Assembly (NCBI GenBank): GCA_036417435.1
Contig: CM070917.1
Span: 57,634,436-57,698,435, forward strand
Direction: 5' to 3'
From: Inia geoffrensis
Taxonomy: Eukaryota; Chordata; Mammalia; Artiodactyla; Iniidae
DNA: 64,000 nucleotides
Part shown: positions 50,001 to 57,800 of the stretch, piece after piece
How positions within the stretch are numbered: the first letter of the stretch is position 1
Layout: each line of letters starts with the position of its first letter
Program-made: the position numbers and the translations under genes
The notes under the pieces: model-generated
Told to the model about the DNA's origin: nothing
What the model saw: the letters and a program-made list of their open reading frames with translations, nothing else
The model's database searches: none

Positions 50001-52249
50001 CCCAGCTCAGAAAGCCACTGCCCCGAGTTCCAGGAGACCCTGGGACGGCTGTCAGGGTCGGGCCTGCAGGAACGGACAGGGGGCCCAGGTGCCCCCAGAA
50101 CCCCACTCTGCCTGGCCCTGCCGGCAGTCCCCGCGGCTCCAGAGGGGCGGCCGGCGGAGGAAGAGGACGACAGCGAAGACAGTGACGAGTCAGACGAGGA
50201 GCTCCGCTGTTACAGCATCCAGGAGCCCAGCGAGGAGAGCGAGGAGGAGGCGCCGCCTGTGCCAGTAGTGGTGGCGGAGAGCCAGAGTGCGCGCAACCTG
50301 CGCAGCCTGCTTAAGATGCCCAGCCTGCTGTCTGAGGCCTTCTGCGAGGACCTGGAGCGCAAGAAGAAAGCCGTCTCCTTCTTCGACGACGTCACCGTCT
50401 ACCTCTTCGACCAGGTGGGCGGCCGCCCTGGGTGGGCTCTGCGTGGGGAGTGGGGGGTCTGCGGCGGGACGGGAAGCCATGGGAGACTCGTGCTGTTCTG
50501 ATCCTCCAGGAAAGCCCCACCCGGGAGCTCGGGGAGCCCTTCCCCGGCGCCAAGGAGCCGTCCCCCACGTTCCCGGCGGGCAGCCCGGGCTCCCCCAGCA
50601 CCCCCGGCCGGCCTCGGCGGTATGACCGCTCCCCCGATGGCCCCGCGGCCGAAGAGGGTGAGCTGGAGGCGGGGTGACGCGGCAGCGAGGGTGGTGCAAC
50701 GGGTGGGTGGGGCCTTCATGGAGGGGGGGCAACATGGCGGGGGGGGCTGTGACTTAGCTGGTGGGCGGGGCCTGGACGTGACCTCTTGCTCCGGGCGGGG
50801 TCTCCCCAATCCGGTCCACAACTGACGGCGGGCCCCTCGCAGGCGGAGGGTTCGAGTGGGAGGATGGCCTCCCGCTGACGCCGGCCCAGGAGCCTGCCCC
50901 GCGCGTCCCCGCTGCGCTCCCCAAGCCCGCCAAGCCCGCCAAGCCCGCCAAGCCCGCCAAGCCCGCCAAGCCCGCCAAGCCCGCCAAGCCCAGCCCCTTC
51001 TCGCGCTTCACTGTCTCGCCAGCGTCCCGCTTTTCCATTACGCACGTCACCGACTCGGACTCCGGGTCCGTGGGAGGTGAGGCTGCGGTGGGGCTGGCGG
51101 GAGGGGATACCGAGTCAGGACAGTGGTGAGGGCGGCTGGGAAGGGCACCTGCTGGGCGCGAGGCCCTGCGCTCGTTATTTCTCGTTTTCTGGACAAGCTC
51201 AGTTTTCAGACGGGGAAACTGAGGCTCAGAGAGGTCAGGTCACGCCGGGCCTGTTAGTTGTGGCCACCTTGGCACGTCTCCTCACCGCCCTGAGGAGATG
51301 CAGTGCCCCAGACAAAGCTGCCTCAGCACTCTCAGGATGTAGGCTGGATGCCCACTCCCTGCGCCCCCCGTCCCCCCGCCCCCCCGCTCTTTTCTCCCTT
51401 CTCCGAAAGCACCAGGCTGGACACTGAGTGCCCCCTACCCTGCTCTCTGACCTGCAGCAGCCTCTCCTGCCAGAACCTTCCCAGCCCCTGCTGGTCTGCC
51501 TCATCCACCAGCCCCCCATCTCAGATCTAATCCACCAGCCCCCCATCTCAGATCTAATGGCTTGTCCAGAGATGGTGGTGGTGGCTCAAGGTGCCCAGGT
51601 GGGGCCCTACTCAGGGGCCTTAGCTCACTCCTCCCTCCCAGCTCCACTCCTGTCAACCTCAGACCAGGTGGGCTCATACCTGCCCAGTTGCCACCACCCC
51701 ATTCTGTTAGGCTTCCCTGAAAGCTCACCTCCACTAAGGTGCTCCTAGTTATCTTGTCCCCCAGGCAGACCCCGCCCCTCCCTTGCGGCCCTTGGCATGT
51801 GGCTGCAGCCTCCAGGGAAGGATCTGCTTGCTGGTCTGTTTGTGTCACACAATGTGCCCTTAATGGATATCTGAACAAGCAAGCAGGTCACCAGGAGGCG
51901 AGTATGTGACCCCGGCCAGCCCAGTCTCGTTCGGGTCACAGTTTTCCCACCTGTAAAAAGAGGACTCAGAGAGCTGACGTTGAGCTTTGTTGGGCCCGAT
52001 CCCTGGTGACGTGGTGGGGAAGATAATCATCTGGCTCCTACCTAGATAGGCAGGCAGGCCTGCTGCAGCCCCAGCTGCTCAGTGGCCCGTAAACCAGGGA
52101 TTGAGGCCAGGTGAAAGCCCTGGGGGAGGGGACTCTGGCTGTCCTTGGAGGGGAGGGTGCTCTCAGGAGTCCCTGTGGCCCCAGTGTCTCCCTAAACATG
52201 TTTGCCAGGTCCTACAGCAGGTGCTGGGGGCAGCTGTAAAGAGGCCTGA
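14021..52249 (+). CDS. AATK: AATK / LMTK1, apoptosis-associated tyrosine kinase (joined CDS)
   Basis: Membrane kinase of the lemur-tyrosine-kinase family, known for roles in neuronal endosome traffic, neurite growth and apoptosis. Exons: 14021-14075, 36208-36341, 39517-39664, 42093-42172, 42715-42833, 42992-43079, 44022-44155, 45434-45518, 45595-45716, 47153-47302, 47759-50414, 50510-50657, 50843-51076, 52209-52249. The joined length is 4,194 nt, 1,397 aa (human about 1,374). Residues 1-31 are a short N-terminus; about 32-54 form one membrane span ending in the cysteine cluster C52/C54/C55, a likely palmitoylation site; about 126-396 are the kinase domain; the rest is a long acidic, proline-rich tail. 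Landmarks are the glycine loop GHGWFG at 133-138, Lys157, HSD at 252-254, DYG at 272-274 and APE at 299-301. KAVSF at 1242-1246 fits a PP1 docking motif. Met105 (39640) matches the start of the known shorter human isoform. All junctions keep phase. Confidence 0.95.
15611..15645 (+). promoter_or_regulatory. Candidate enhancer motif cluster
   Basis: Within 35 bp: a TEAD-like CATTCC (15611-15616), a FOX site TGTAAACA (15617-15624), an overlapping CAGCTG E-box (15623-15628) and a homeodomain core TAATTA (15638-15643). It is an AT-rich island in GC-rich intron 1. Motif matches alone do not prove function. Confidence 0.35.
15915..15990 (+). repeat. MIR SINE fragment
   Basis: The segment cctcagttttctcacctgta followed by aaatgggata is a good match to the MIR core, continuing through a MIR-like tail. 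Confidence 0.65.
16640..16720 (+). repeat. MIR SINE fragment
   Basis: The segment tgtgtggccttgggccagtc, then actcaacctctctgagactc, follows the MIR consensus order (tgtgtgaccttgggcaagtc, acttaacctctctg). Confidence 0.65.
18328..18740 (+). mobile_element. LTR-like dispersed element (MaLR-type), second copy
   Basis: Same ordered blocks as 10160-10565, more diverged: gtggaatagcatccccccaa, taagttaagaggaagccatc, tccttacaagagagcagg, gccaaggaaggcctgggg and ccccagtttgtggcacgttg. It is non-coding, in AATK intron 1. Confidence 0.6.
19905..20165 (-). mobile_element. Old LINE-1 fragment (3' end)
   Basis: Reverse complement of an L1M 3' region: gacagctttattgagatatg, then catttcaagtgtacacttca and gcagccatcaccactatttc. 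It is diverged. Confidence 0.65.
21928..22121 (+). repeat. Imperfect TG-rich satellite tract
   Basis: Runs of gtgtgtg broken by gagtg, ggtg and cacg. On the opposite strand it gives artificial TH-rich frames. Confidence 0.85.
24555..24950 (-). mobile_element. Old LINE-1 fragment (3' end)
   Basis: Same L1 region as at 10965 and 19905: ttaaaattgaggtgaaattc, tttaaagtgtacgggtcagt, ttttcatcacccccaaaaga and ctacatcctcaccaacactg. Confidence 0.65.
26030..27530 (-). mobile_element. Old LINE-1, 3' UTR into ORF2
   Basis: A 1.5-kb AT-rich block in otherwise GC-rich intron. It has L1M 3' UTR-like text (tttactgaggcataacagga), then ORF2-like text read in reverse (aaaatccctctccattgaga, gttattctggtgtgtggtct, tttaatgattgcagcttttg). 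Many indels; no coding capacity remains. Confidence 0.65.
28502..28560 (+). repeat. Purine-rich (GGGGA) tract
   Basis: Nearly pure A/G run of gaaggga, ggggag and gggaaagg units in AATK intron 1. Confidence 0.8.
31058..31115 (-). repeat. MIR SINE fragment
   Basis: The segment cagatggggaagctgaggct followed by cagggtcccacagctggt is the reverse complement of a MIR core and flank. Confidence 0.6.
34347..34360 (+). promoter_or_regulatory. AATK: Perfect palindromic RFX X-box
   Basis: GTTGCCATGGCAAC is a 14-bp perfect palindrome with two RFX half-sites (GTTGCC and GGCAAC) separated by AT. It lies 20 bp before an ATG that opens a candidate alternative AATK exon. A near NRF1 site, gtgcgcatgcag, lies about 50 bp upstream. 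RFX proteins act at neural and ciliary promoters. Confidence 0.5.
34381..34423 (+). CDS. AATK: Candidate alternative first coding exon of AATK
   Basis: The ATG at 34381 opens 14 codons ([14 protein letters not shown]) plus one base, then a strong donor T|gtgagt at 34424. The leftover phase is exactly what exon 2 (36208) requires, so splicing would give a membrane-anchored AATK with a different N-terminus. The X-box beside it supports promoter activity. Against it: a weak start context, a short exon, and a one-in-three chance of matching phase. Confidence 0.3.
34845..34940 (+). repeat. MIR SINE fragment
   Basis: Ordered MIR features: gctgtgccacctcgggcagg, cttaccctctctgagcctcc and atttcctcc. 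It is moderately diverged. Confidence 0.6.
36208..36341 (+). CDS. AATK: AATK coding exon 2 (transmembrane segment)
   Basis: Acceptor ttggcag. It completes Asp19, then [20 protein letters not shown] and the rest of a hydrophobic span ending [12 protein letters not shown] (residues 20-63). The Lys pair after the cysteines suggests a cytosolic C-terminal side. Donor AAG|gtgagg. The 3.2-kb intron 2 carries a purine tract and a G-quadruplex motif. Confidence 0.94.
37655..37768 (+). repeat. Purine-only (GGGAA)n tract in AATK intron 2
   Basis: About 110 bp almost entirely G and A, in ggggaaggga and gggaaggg units. The sense strand is the purine strand, so the transcript carries it too. Confidence 0.85.
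38134..38152 (+). other. (GGGT)n G-quadruplex motif in AATK intron 2
   Basis: Five G3 runs separated by single T bases (38134-38152). This is the short-loop pattern that forms very stable parallel quadruplexes in DNA and RNA. It lies on the transcribed-sense strand. Confidence 0.75.
39517..39664 (+). CDS. AATK: AATK coding exon 3
   Basis: Acceptor gcccag, then [20 protein letters not shown] through MAKQPGRS (residues 64-112) and one base of Val113. Met105 at 39640-39642 corresponds to the start of the shorter human isoform without the membrane span. Relative to human there is one extra residue in the DFSAQ segment. The 2.4-kb intron 3 holds a 90-bp tandem duplication and nothing else recognised. 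Confidence 0.94.
40322..40501 (+). repeat. 90-bp tandem duplication in AATK intron 3
   Basis: Two nearly identical copies, each with cccagctcct, ggcgcactgagtagg, ctgttggcaccagggcctgt and gaggagtagacc, offset by exactly 90 bp (for example 40331 and 40421). Only a few differences, so it is recent. Confidence 0.9.
40503..40532 (+). repeat. Poly-C tract
   Basis: C8-G-C21 directly after the 90-bp duplication. Length may be unreliable in the assembly. Confidence 0.85.
42093..42172 (+). CDS. AATK: AATK coding exon 4 (glycine loop)
   Basis: Acceptor gttacag. It completes Val113, then [20 protein letters not shown] and HGWFGK (residues 114-139). The glycine loop reads IGHGWFGK; human has Arg where this has His134. 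Confidence 0.95.
42715..42833 (+). CDS. AATK: AATK coding exon 5 (ATP-binding lysine)
   Basis: Encodes [20 protein letters not shown] and the alpha-C region [15 protein letters not shown] (residues 140-178). Lys157 is the strand-3 lysine and Glu167 or Glu173/174 the candidate alpha-C glutamate. Donor CAG|gtgggt. Confidence 0.95.
42992..43079 (+). CDS. AATK: AATK coding exon 6 (hinge)
   Basis: Completes Arg179, then [20 protein letters not shown] and LLVMEFCPM (residues 180-208), the gatekeeper and hinge segment. Position 208 is Met; human has Leu. Donor ATG|gtgagt. Confidence 0.94.
44022..44155 (+). CDS. AATK: AATK coding exon 7
   Basis: Encodes [20 protein letters not shown] through [12 protein letters not shown] (residues 209-252) and two bases of Ser253. 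Donor CAG|gtgagg. Intron 7 (44156-45433) carries the miR-338 hairpin. Confidence 0.95.
44623..44689 (+). ncRNA. MIR338: mir-338 precursor (miR-338-5p and -3p)
   Basis: Both mature arms are present and match the human sequences as remembered without change: 5p at 44628-44649 (starts aacaatatcctgg) and 3p at 44664-44685 (starts tccagcatcagtg). The arms pair into a hairpin with loop 44650-44663. The loop (atgacacatgcaac) differs from human. It sits in AATK intron 7, sense to the host, as in human, so it should be co-transcribed with AATK. miR-338 is enriched in neurons and oligodendrocytes and promotes oligodendrocyte differentiation. Confidence 0.97.
44624..44686 (-). ncRNA. MIR3065: mir-3065 precursor, antisense to mir-338
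   Basis: The reverse complement of the same hairpin. The 5p arm (revcomp of 44664-44686, starts tcaacaaaatcac) matches human. The 3p arm (revcomp of 44624-44646, starts tcagcaccagga) keeps its seed and differs from human near the 3' end. In human this antisense miRNA is annotated. Expression here would need minus-strand transcription, which I cannot see. Confidence 0.75.
45434..45518 (+). CDS. AATK: AATK coding exon 8 (catalytic loop and DYG)
   Basis: Completes Ser253, then [20 protein letters not shown] and GLSHGKYR (residues 254-281). The catalytic triplet is His-Ser-Asp in place of HRD, and the metal-binding motif is DYG in place of DFG. Both are known for LMTK1. Asp254, Asn259 and Asp272 are kept. 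Donor AGG|gtgagt. Confidence 0.95.
45595..45716 (+). CDS. AATK: AATK coding exon 9 (activation segment)
   Basis: Encodes [20 protein letters not shown] then [20 protein letters not shown] (residues 282-321). The APE motif is at 299-301. Donor TG|gtgagt. The 1.4-kb intron 9 shows no other gene. Confidence 0.95.
47153..47302 (+). CDS. AATK: AATK coding exon 10
   Basis: Completes Trp322, then [20 protein letters not shown] through QLQLTLSDR (residues 323-371), the C-lobe with the WELF motif. Donor TG|gtgagg. Confidence 0.95.
47759..50414 (+). CDS. AATK: AATK coding exon 11 (giant tail exon)
   Basis: A single 2,656-bp exon with 885 whole codons and no stop. It opens with the end of the kinase domain ([20 protein letters not shown]) and then runs as a long Pro/Ser/Glu-rich, probably disordered tail (residues 373-1257). 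Conserved islands include [57 protein letters not shown] and [12 protein letters not shown]. Near the end are an acidic stretch and KAVSF (1242-1246), which fits the RVxF PP1-binding pattern. Donor CAG|gtgggc at 50414. Confidence 0.96.
50510..50657 (+). CDS. AATK: AATK coding exon 12
   Basis: Encodes [20 protein letters not shown] through DGPAAEE (residues 1258-1306) plus one base. Acceptor cctccag, donor GAGG|gtgagc. Confidence 0.93.
50843..51076 (+). CDS. AATK: AATK coding exon 13 (Lys-Pro-Ala repeat)
   Basis: Completes Gly1307, then [20 protein letters not shown], an in-frame K-P-A repeat (1334-1357), and the conserved [20 protein letters not shown]. Donor GGAG|gtgagg. Human has a P/A/T-rich stretch without this repeat here. 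The 1.1-kb intron 13 shows a MIR fragment and a 27-bp duplication. Confidence 0.93.
50923..50994 (+). repeat. AATK: In-frame 9-bp repeat aagcccgcc, 8 units
   Basis: Seven exact copies encode Lys-Pro-Ala and an eighth (aagcccagc) encodes Lys-Pro-Ser. The near-identical codons suggest recent slippage expansion, not selection on amino acids alone. Confidence 0.95.
51205..51245 (-). repeat. MIR SINE fragment
   Basis: The segment cagacggggaaactgaggct followed by cagagaggtca is a close reverse-complement MIR core match, in AATK intron 13. Confidence 0.65.
51503..51556 (+). repeat. 27-bp tandem duplication in AATK intron 13
   Basis: Two identical copies of a 27-bp unit beginning atccaccagcccccc and ending cagatcta (51503-51529 and 51530-51556). 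Confidence 0.92.
52209..52249 (+). CDS. AATK: AATK coding exon 14 (stop)
   Basis: Acceptor tttgccag. GT completes Gly1385, then [12 protein letters not shown] and TGA (52247-52249). Human ends in the very similar PEAGAGGESKEA, so the last exon is secure although short. Confidence 0.9.
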
Positions 52250-53330
52250 GCCCCAGGCAGCCCCTGCTTGGATCCCCTGCTGGTTCTCTTCCCGGCAGCA
52301 GCGAGGATGGTGACCAAGAGTGGTGGGGACTTCCATCCTGGCAGTGGTCAGCAGCAGCTTCCAAGCGCTTCGGTGCCCCATGCAGCACCCTGGAGGAGCA
52401 GGGCAGGACGAGAGGCCCCTCTCTGGAGCTGGACATTAGAGCATCTGTGCACACCAGCCCTGTGCTGCCCTGGGGGCAGGATTTGTCCTGGACACTTGGG
52501 TTTGCTGCTAGGCCCTAGGGATGCCCTACAGCCACCCCTCCCCCTGAAGCTGCCCCCTCCCCCCTGGCCCCCCGCTGTCAAGACTGCTTGGCCTCTGAGG
52601 CCAGGGGCCCTCGCACGCCCTGCCCACAGGTTCCTGTGGTGTGTTGCAGGCTGCTGTGTCCTCACCCCAGGTGAGAGGGCAGGTACAGGCCTCTCTCTGC
52701 CCCCTTTGCCCCTTCTGCCGGTTCAGCGTTTGCTCAGTGCGAGAAGAGGACACCGGGCTCGTGTGTCCCCGCTCCAAATCTGTGGCTGTTTCCCCTTCAC
52801 TGAATCAGTTCGACCGTAAGCTCTCCCTCCCCACAGGGTCTGGGCCGGCTCCTGCCTGGGTCCCACTGGAGCCCTGTGAGGGGACTGAGGTGGGCAGCCC
52901 GAAAAATGGGGGGCTTTCAGGTCGCAGTCCTGCTGCTTCAGCCCCTGTCTAGAGGTGCCTGTGGCTCCCCTCTGCAAGGTAGGGTCCAGCCCGGCCCAGC
53001 TGCCAAAGGAAAGTGGCGGCTGCCCTCCACAGTCAGTGTCAGGGGGTTCCTACCGCAGGGATGGAGATATAGTGCAAAAGGGTGGAGCTGGGAGGGAGGG
53101 TGGGGCAGGGCAGCACAGGGGGTATTTTTGTAATGCTGTTGTCAGAACAGATGGAAGAGGGACGCTTTTAAGTTATTGTTGCCAAAGAGACGTAAAATTT
53201 ATTGTTGCTTTTGGGGTGTGGGTGGGGACTTGTTTTGAATTTTTTTGTTTATTTGAGGCTTATGATGCTGGTACAATGATCGTCTTGTTCCTTTCTTGTC
53301 TGTTTTTTAAGAGAAATCAAAGCTAAGGAA
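52250..53330 (+). other. AATK: AATK 3' UTR (predicted)
   Basis: About 1.1 kb after the stop, with a T-rich end containing gtatttttgtaatgctgttg and agagaaatcaaagctaagg. I see no canonical plus-strand AATAAA, so the end near 53,330 is an estimate. The minus-strand signal at 53198-53203 lies inside it. Confidence 0.55.
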
Positions 53331-54779
53331 AAAAGCCTTCATGCTAAGCGTGTTTTCTTTTGGAGTCTGCAGATAAAGCCTTGGGCAGGAGGGGGCATGG
53401 GCTGTGCTGGCGTGGGGTCCCTATAGTCCCTTCTGACCACTGGGGGATGCAGGAGGGAAACCACCCCTTCCTCTAGCTGTCCTTGGCACACCTTGGTGGA
53501 GGGACACAGTGACCTTGGGCCCCTAGGGTGCCCAGGTTGGGGGTGTCTTCCCAGAACAGGGCCGGCGGACTGACGCCTGCAGCCCTCACTTCCTGCCTGG
53601 AAGCTGGCCCTGCCTAGGTAAGGGTGAGAGGGGACCTCTCCGGGACGCTCTTCCTCCTGCCTCTCCAAGGGTGGCCCCTGTTCCTCAGCACGGGGAGGCC
53701 GGGTGAGGGGGCAGTGAGCAAGGTGGGTTGTGAGGAGGTGGGGCTTCTGTGCCCCTCCGCTGCAAACATCTGCCCTGTGACCCTGCCTCGCCCCACCCGG
53801 CCTGCCTCCAGCTTCTGCAAGGTGAGAGCCTCTGGGGCCCCGCCCCCTGTGCTTTGTGTCCTGGGCTGTGCGCAGAGCCCCCCCTGGGAGGGCCTGGGAG
53901 GAGCAAGCGAATGCTGCCCAGAACGGAACGTCTCCTGAGGTAAGGACTGCTGTCACCAACGTGGTTAGCACGGCTGTATTTCAGCCTTAAATGTCAAACA
54001 GCATGGATCCGATAGTTTCTAAAAATCTTATATTTCAGCTGAAATATGGAAACAGCCAGAGCATTGAGGGGGCCCACCCAGGAATCCTGGGGTAGGACCC
54101 CCTCAATGGCACACAGCTTGGGGAGCCAGGCCACAGCACCGACCACCCTGGGGACAGGGAGGAGAGCTGGGGGCCCTGCAGCCACTTCTGGATGGGAGTT
54201 AGGGTGTGGGCAGGGAGAAGCTGGGACAGAGAGGCCCACAAAACTGCCAGTGGGAGGGGGGAGACCCAGCAAAGCCCCAGTCAAGGGTCTGCCAGGAAGT
54301 TGTGCTCATACTAAATCCAAGGAAGGGAGACAGGCCCTCGCTCTCCCCCTCCCCTCACCCCCCTTCCCTTCCCCTTGCCCCCCTCCCTCCCCTTGCCCCT
54401 GCATGTTACTGCAGGCATGTACTACAGGTGGGCGGCCTCATTACTGACCAGACAGGGGCTCCCCTTACAGCTACAAGCTGCACCTTGGGGGGGGTCCCTG
54501 GCCCACACAACAGATGGGCCTGATCCAAAAGGTTGGCCGCCCAGCCCAGGCAGCAGGTCCCCGCTCCAGAGGCCAGCCCCCCTCACTCTTCCTTGGCCCT
54601 GCCACCTCCTGACCCTGTAGGAACAGCCCGGGTCCAGCCCAGGCCAGATTGAGGTGGGGGCAGAAGGGCTTGGAAGGAGAGAATTCTCTAAGTGGGGAGC
54701 AAGCAGATTGTAACAAAACAGGTTACAGGTCAGGGTGTGGGAGGAGGAGCCCCACGGGCAGTGGGTGCAGACGTGGCCG
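53185..54779 (-). other. BAIAP2: BAIAP2 3' UTR of the RSAPLLS variant (predicted)
   Basis: From the stop at 54780-54782 leftwards I found no minus-strand AATAAA until 53198-53203. The UTR would be about 1.6 kb and overlap the AATK 3' end by about 150 bp. In human the two genes also overlap tail to tail. An unseen weaker signal would shorten it. Confidence 0.4.
53198..53203 (-). terminator. BAIAP2: Minus-strand AATAAA, candidate BAIAP2 distal polyadenylation signal
   Basis: AATAAA on minus (tttatt on plus, within taaaatttattgttg), the first I noticed after the 54780 stop. It lies within the AATK 3' UTR. Confidence 0.45.
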
Positions 54780-54849
54780 TCAGCTGAGGAGTGGGGCAGA
54801 CCTGTCATTGGTCACCGTTGGCTTCAGGTGGACGCTGGCGAAGGGATTC
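54780..54849 (-). CDS. BAIAP2: BAIAP2 alternative last exon, tail ...RSAPLLS
   Basis: Acceptor ctcctcag, then G completing Arg, [20 protein letters not shown] and LS, stop TGA. The [14 protein letters not shown] core is a clear family match. This is the variant farthest from the shared exon, about 8 kb away. Confidence 0.9.
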
Positions 54850-57800
54850 CTGAGGAGAGAAGAGTGGTTTTAGTGGTTTTCGGGAGGGGTGCTGAGTGCC
54901 GCCCTGTGGCTACAGACGGCACCCACCTGGACCCCGATGGCCCAGCCTCTGAGCTCAGGGCCCGGGGGTGGCAGAGGCCACGGGGGAGAGCCAGAAAGGG
55001 GCGCTGTCCGCAAGGCCAGCTGAGCCCCAGCGCGCCACCCTCTGCTCACCCCCCCAGGTGCCCCACCTCGAACCGTCAACCCTCCTAAAGGCAGGGTGGG
55101 TGGGCATGGGGCGGCCCCGCCACATCAGCCGGGGTCCTTTCTCTGCAACCTGAGGCAGCCCCACATGAGCTGCACCTGAGCTCGGTGCGCCGCCCCCGCC
55201 GAGGCCAAGCACCCCCCCCCCCCCCCCACCTGCCCGAGAGCAGCAGCTGAGCCCGTCTGCAAGGACACAGCTGTTGACACATAGAGCCACAGCTCAGCAG
55301 AGCGCACAAGCCCAGCCCATGCATCCTGGGGGCCCAGAGTGTGGCCCGTCCCATGCCGACACGACAGACACGAGGCGCAGGCACCCCAGCGGCAAAGGGT
55401 CTGGCAGGAGTGGACGCCCACAGCCCCTGCAGAGGGGCTGACCGCCTCCTCAGAGAGGAGCCGTGCCCGCCCCTGCGTGCCGAGGCTGTGGCTGACAGAC
55501 GGACGCACCAGACAAGGGGCTGAGATGGAACGAGATGAGCGCAGGGTGGGGCCGGCACCTGGCCTCGTGCTCACGGAGGCCTCTCCTCCTCGGTGGGCCC
55601 CGAGGACCTGCCCAGGTGGAGACGGCACAGGAGAGCAGGCCGGGGGACGTCAGGCAGTCCCAAGGGTGACAACACGGATGGCACGTGGGACACGGAGGGC
55701 TCGGCCTGAACGGGAGCCGTTACCTGGGGCAGGAGTGGCCTCTGACGTGGCTGGGCGTCCACAGGAGCTGGGTGGGCGCTCTGTCCAGGTGCCCAGGAAG
55801 ATAGAACGTGGGGTGGGCAACCCTGTGTTTGCCTGAGGACCTGGCATTTTCTAAAACACTGAGGCACTTTGAACAACTGAGTCCAAAGGATGAACTAGTG
55901 AGAGGAGACTGATGGAGCACCGTGTGGCTTCTGCATCTCCAAGATGCTGCCTCAGTTGGCAGCACCCGCAGCTGTTCCACCCCTGCCTCGGAACACCTGC
56001 ACCTGATGAAAGGCCCTTCCAGCCGGCGGGGCCTCAGTCTCCCTCATTCAGGTCCTCTCTGGCCTCCCAGGCTTGGGTCTAGAGCAGATGTGCTTCGGCC
56101 CCACTGGCCCCAGGCAGGGGCAGCCTGGAGGTTCTGAAACCGAGGTTCTGCTGTGACCAGCGTCATCTGCCCCGGGACGGAGGATGCAGGGCAGCCATGG
56201 GGGCGGCCGCCTTGACTGGACTCTGGTCCTAGAGGAGGGCTCCATGCCCTTGGCGGTCTGCAGCCAGGGTCATGGCGGGGGGCCTTGTGGGGCTAGAAAC
56301 GGGGCAGGCTTGTCCATCCAGAGTCGGAGACCCAGCAGGGGAAGGGAACCAGAGAAGGGAGGATGGCGCCTGTGCTGACCAGAGCCAGGGGCAAAAGGGA
56401 GTTCCAGCCGGGTGTGTCCCGACGCACCTACATTCTCATCAGAAAGGGTCAGTGACCAGCCACGTGTAAATCAACGAAGTTACAACACACCCTCACACCA
56501 TATACAAAAATAAACTCAAAATGGCTTATAGACTTAAATGTAAGACATGACACCATAAAACTCCTAGAAGAAAACATAGGCAAAACATTCTCTGACATAA
56601 ATCATACCAGTGTTTTCTTAGGTCAGTCTCCCAAGGCAATAAAAACAAAAGCAAAAATAAACAAATGGGACCTAACCACACTTACAAGCTTTTGGGCAGC
56701 AAAGGAAACTGTAAACAAAAAGACGACCTGCAGACTGGGAGGAAAGTATTTGCAAACGATGCAACCGACAAGGGCTTAATCTCCAAAATATACAAACAGC
56801 TCATACCTCTCAACAACAAAAAAACAAACAACCCAATCGAAAAATGGGCAGAAGACCTAACTAGACATTTGTCCAAAGATGACATACAGATGGCCAACAC
56901 GCACATGAAAAGATGTTCAACATTGCTAATTATTAGAGAAATGCAAATCAAAACTACAAATGAGGTACCACCTCACACTGGTCAAAATGGCCATCATTAA
57001 GAAGTCTACAAATTACAAATGCTGGAGAGGGTGTGGAGAAAAGGGAACCTCCCTACACTGTTGGTGGGAGATGGGGGCAGGCACTATGGAAAACAGTCTG
57101 GAGGTTCCCCCCAAAACTAGAGTTGCCATGTGACCCAGATGAAACTATAATTCAAAAAGAGGCACCCCTATGTTCACAGCAGCACTATTCACACTAGCCA
57201 AGACATGGAAACAACCTAAATGTCCACTGACAGATAAATGAATAAAGAAGATGTGGTATATACACAATGGAGTATTACTCAGCCATAAAAAAGAAGAATG
57301 CCATTTGCAGCAACATGAATAGACCTAGAGATTCTCATACTAAGTGATGAATGACAAATAGCGCATGGTATCACTTATATGTAAAATCTAAAAAAATTAT
57401 ATAAATGAACTTATCTACAAAACAGACTCACAGACATAGAAAACAGACTTGTGGTTGCCAAGGAGGAAGAGGGGTGGGAAGGGGTGGATTGGGAGTTTGG
57501 GATTAGCAAATAAAAACTATTATATATAGAATGGGTAAACAACAAGGTCCTACCGTATAGCACAGCGAATTATATTCAGTGTATCCTGTGATGAACCGTA
57601 ACGGAAAAGAATATAAAAAAGAATATATATGGGTATAACTGAATCAGTTTGCTATGCGGCAGAAGTTAACACAACACTGTAAATCAGCTATACTTCAATT
57701 AAAAAAAAAAGGGTCAGTGGCAAACCCACACTGCCACCTGAACCAGGAAGATCTCCCTGAAGAGGGTGTCTGGCCTCTGACCCACACCGTCCCCCAAAAC

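Noticed and set aside
50415..50501. Extension of the AATK exon 11 frame past 50414
   Set aside because: The frame stays open for 29 more codons, but a good donor at 50415 and the family sequence (DQ joined to ESPTREL) show this is intron.
50716..51050. Gly-Leu-Ala repeat protein on the minus strand
   Set aside because: Simply the antisense of the AATK Lys-Pro-Ala repeat.
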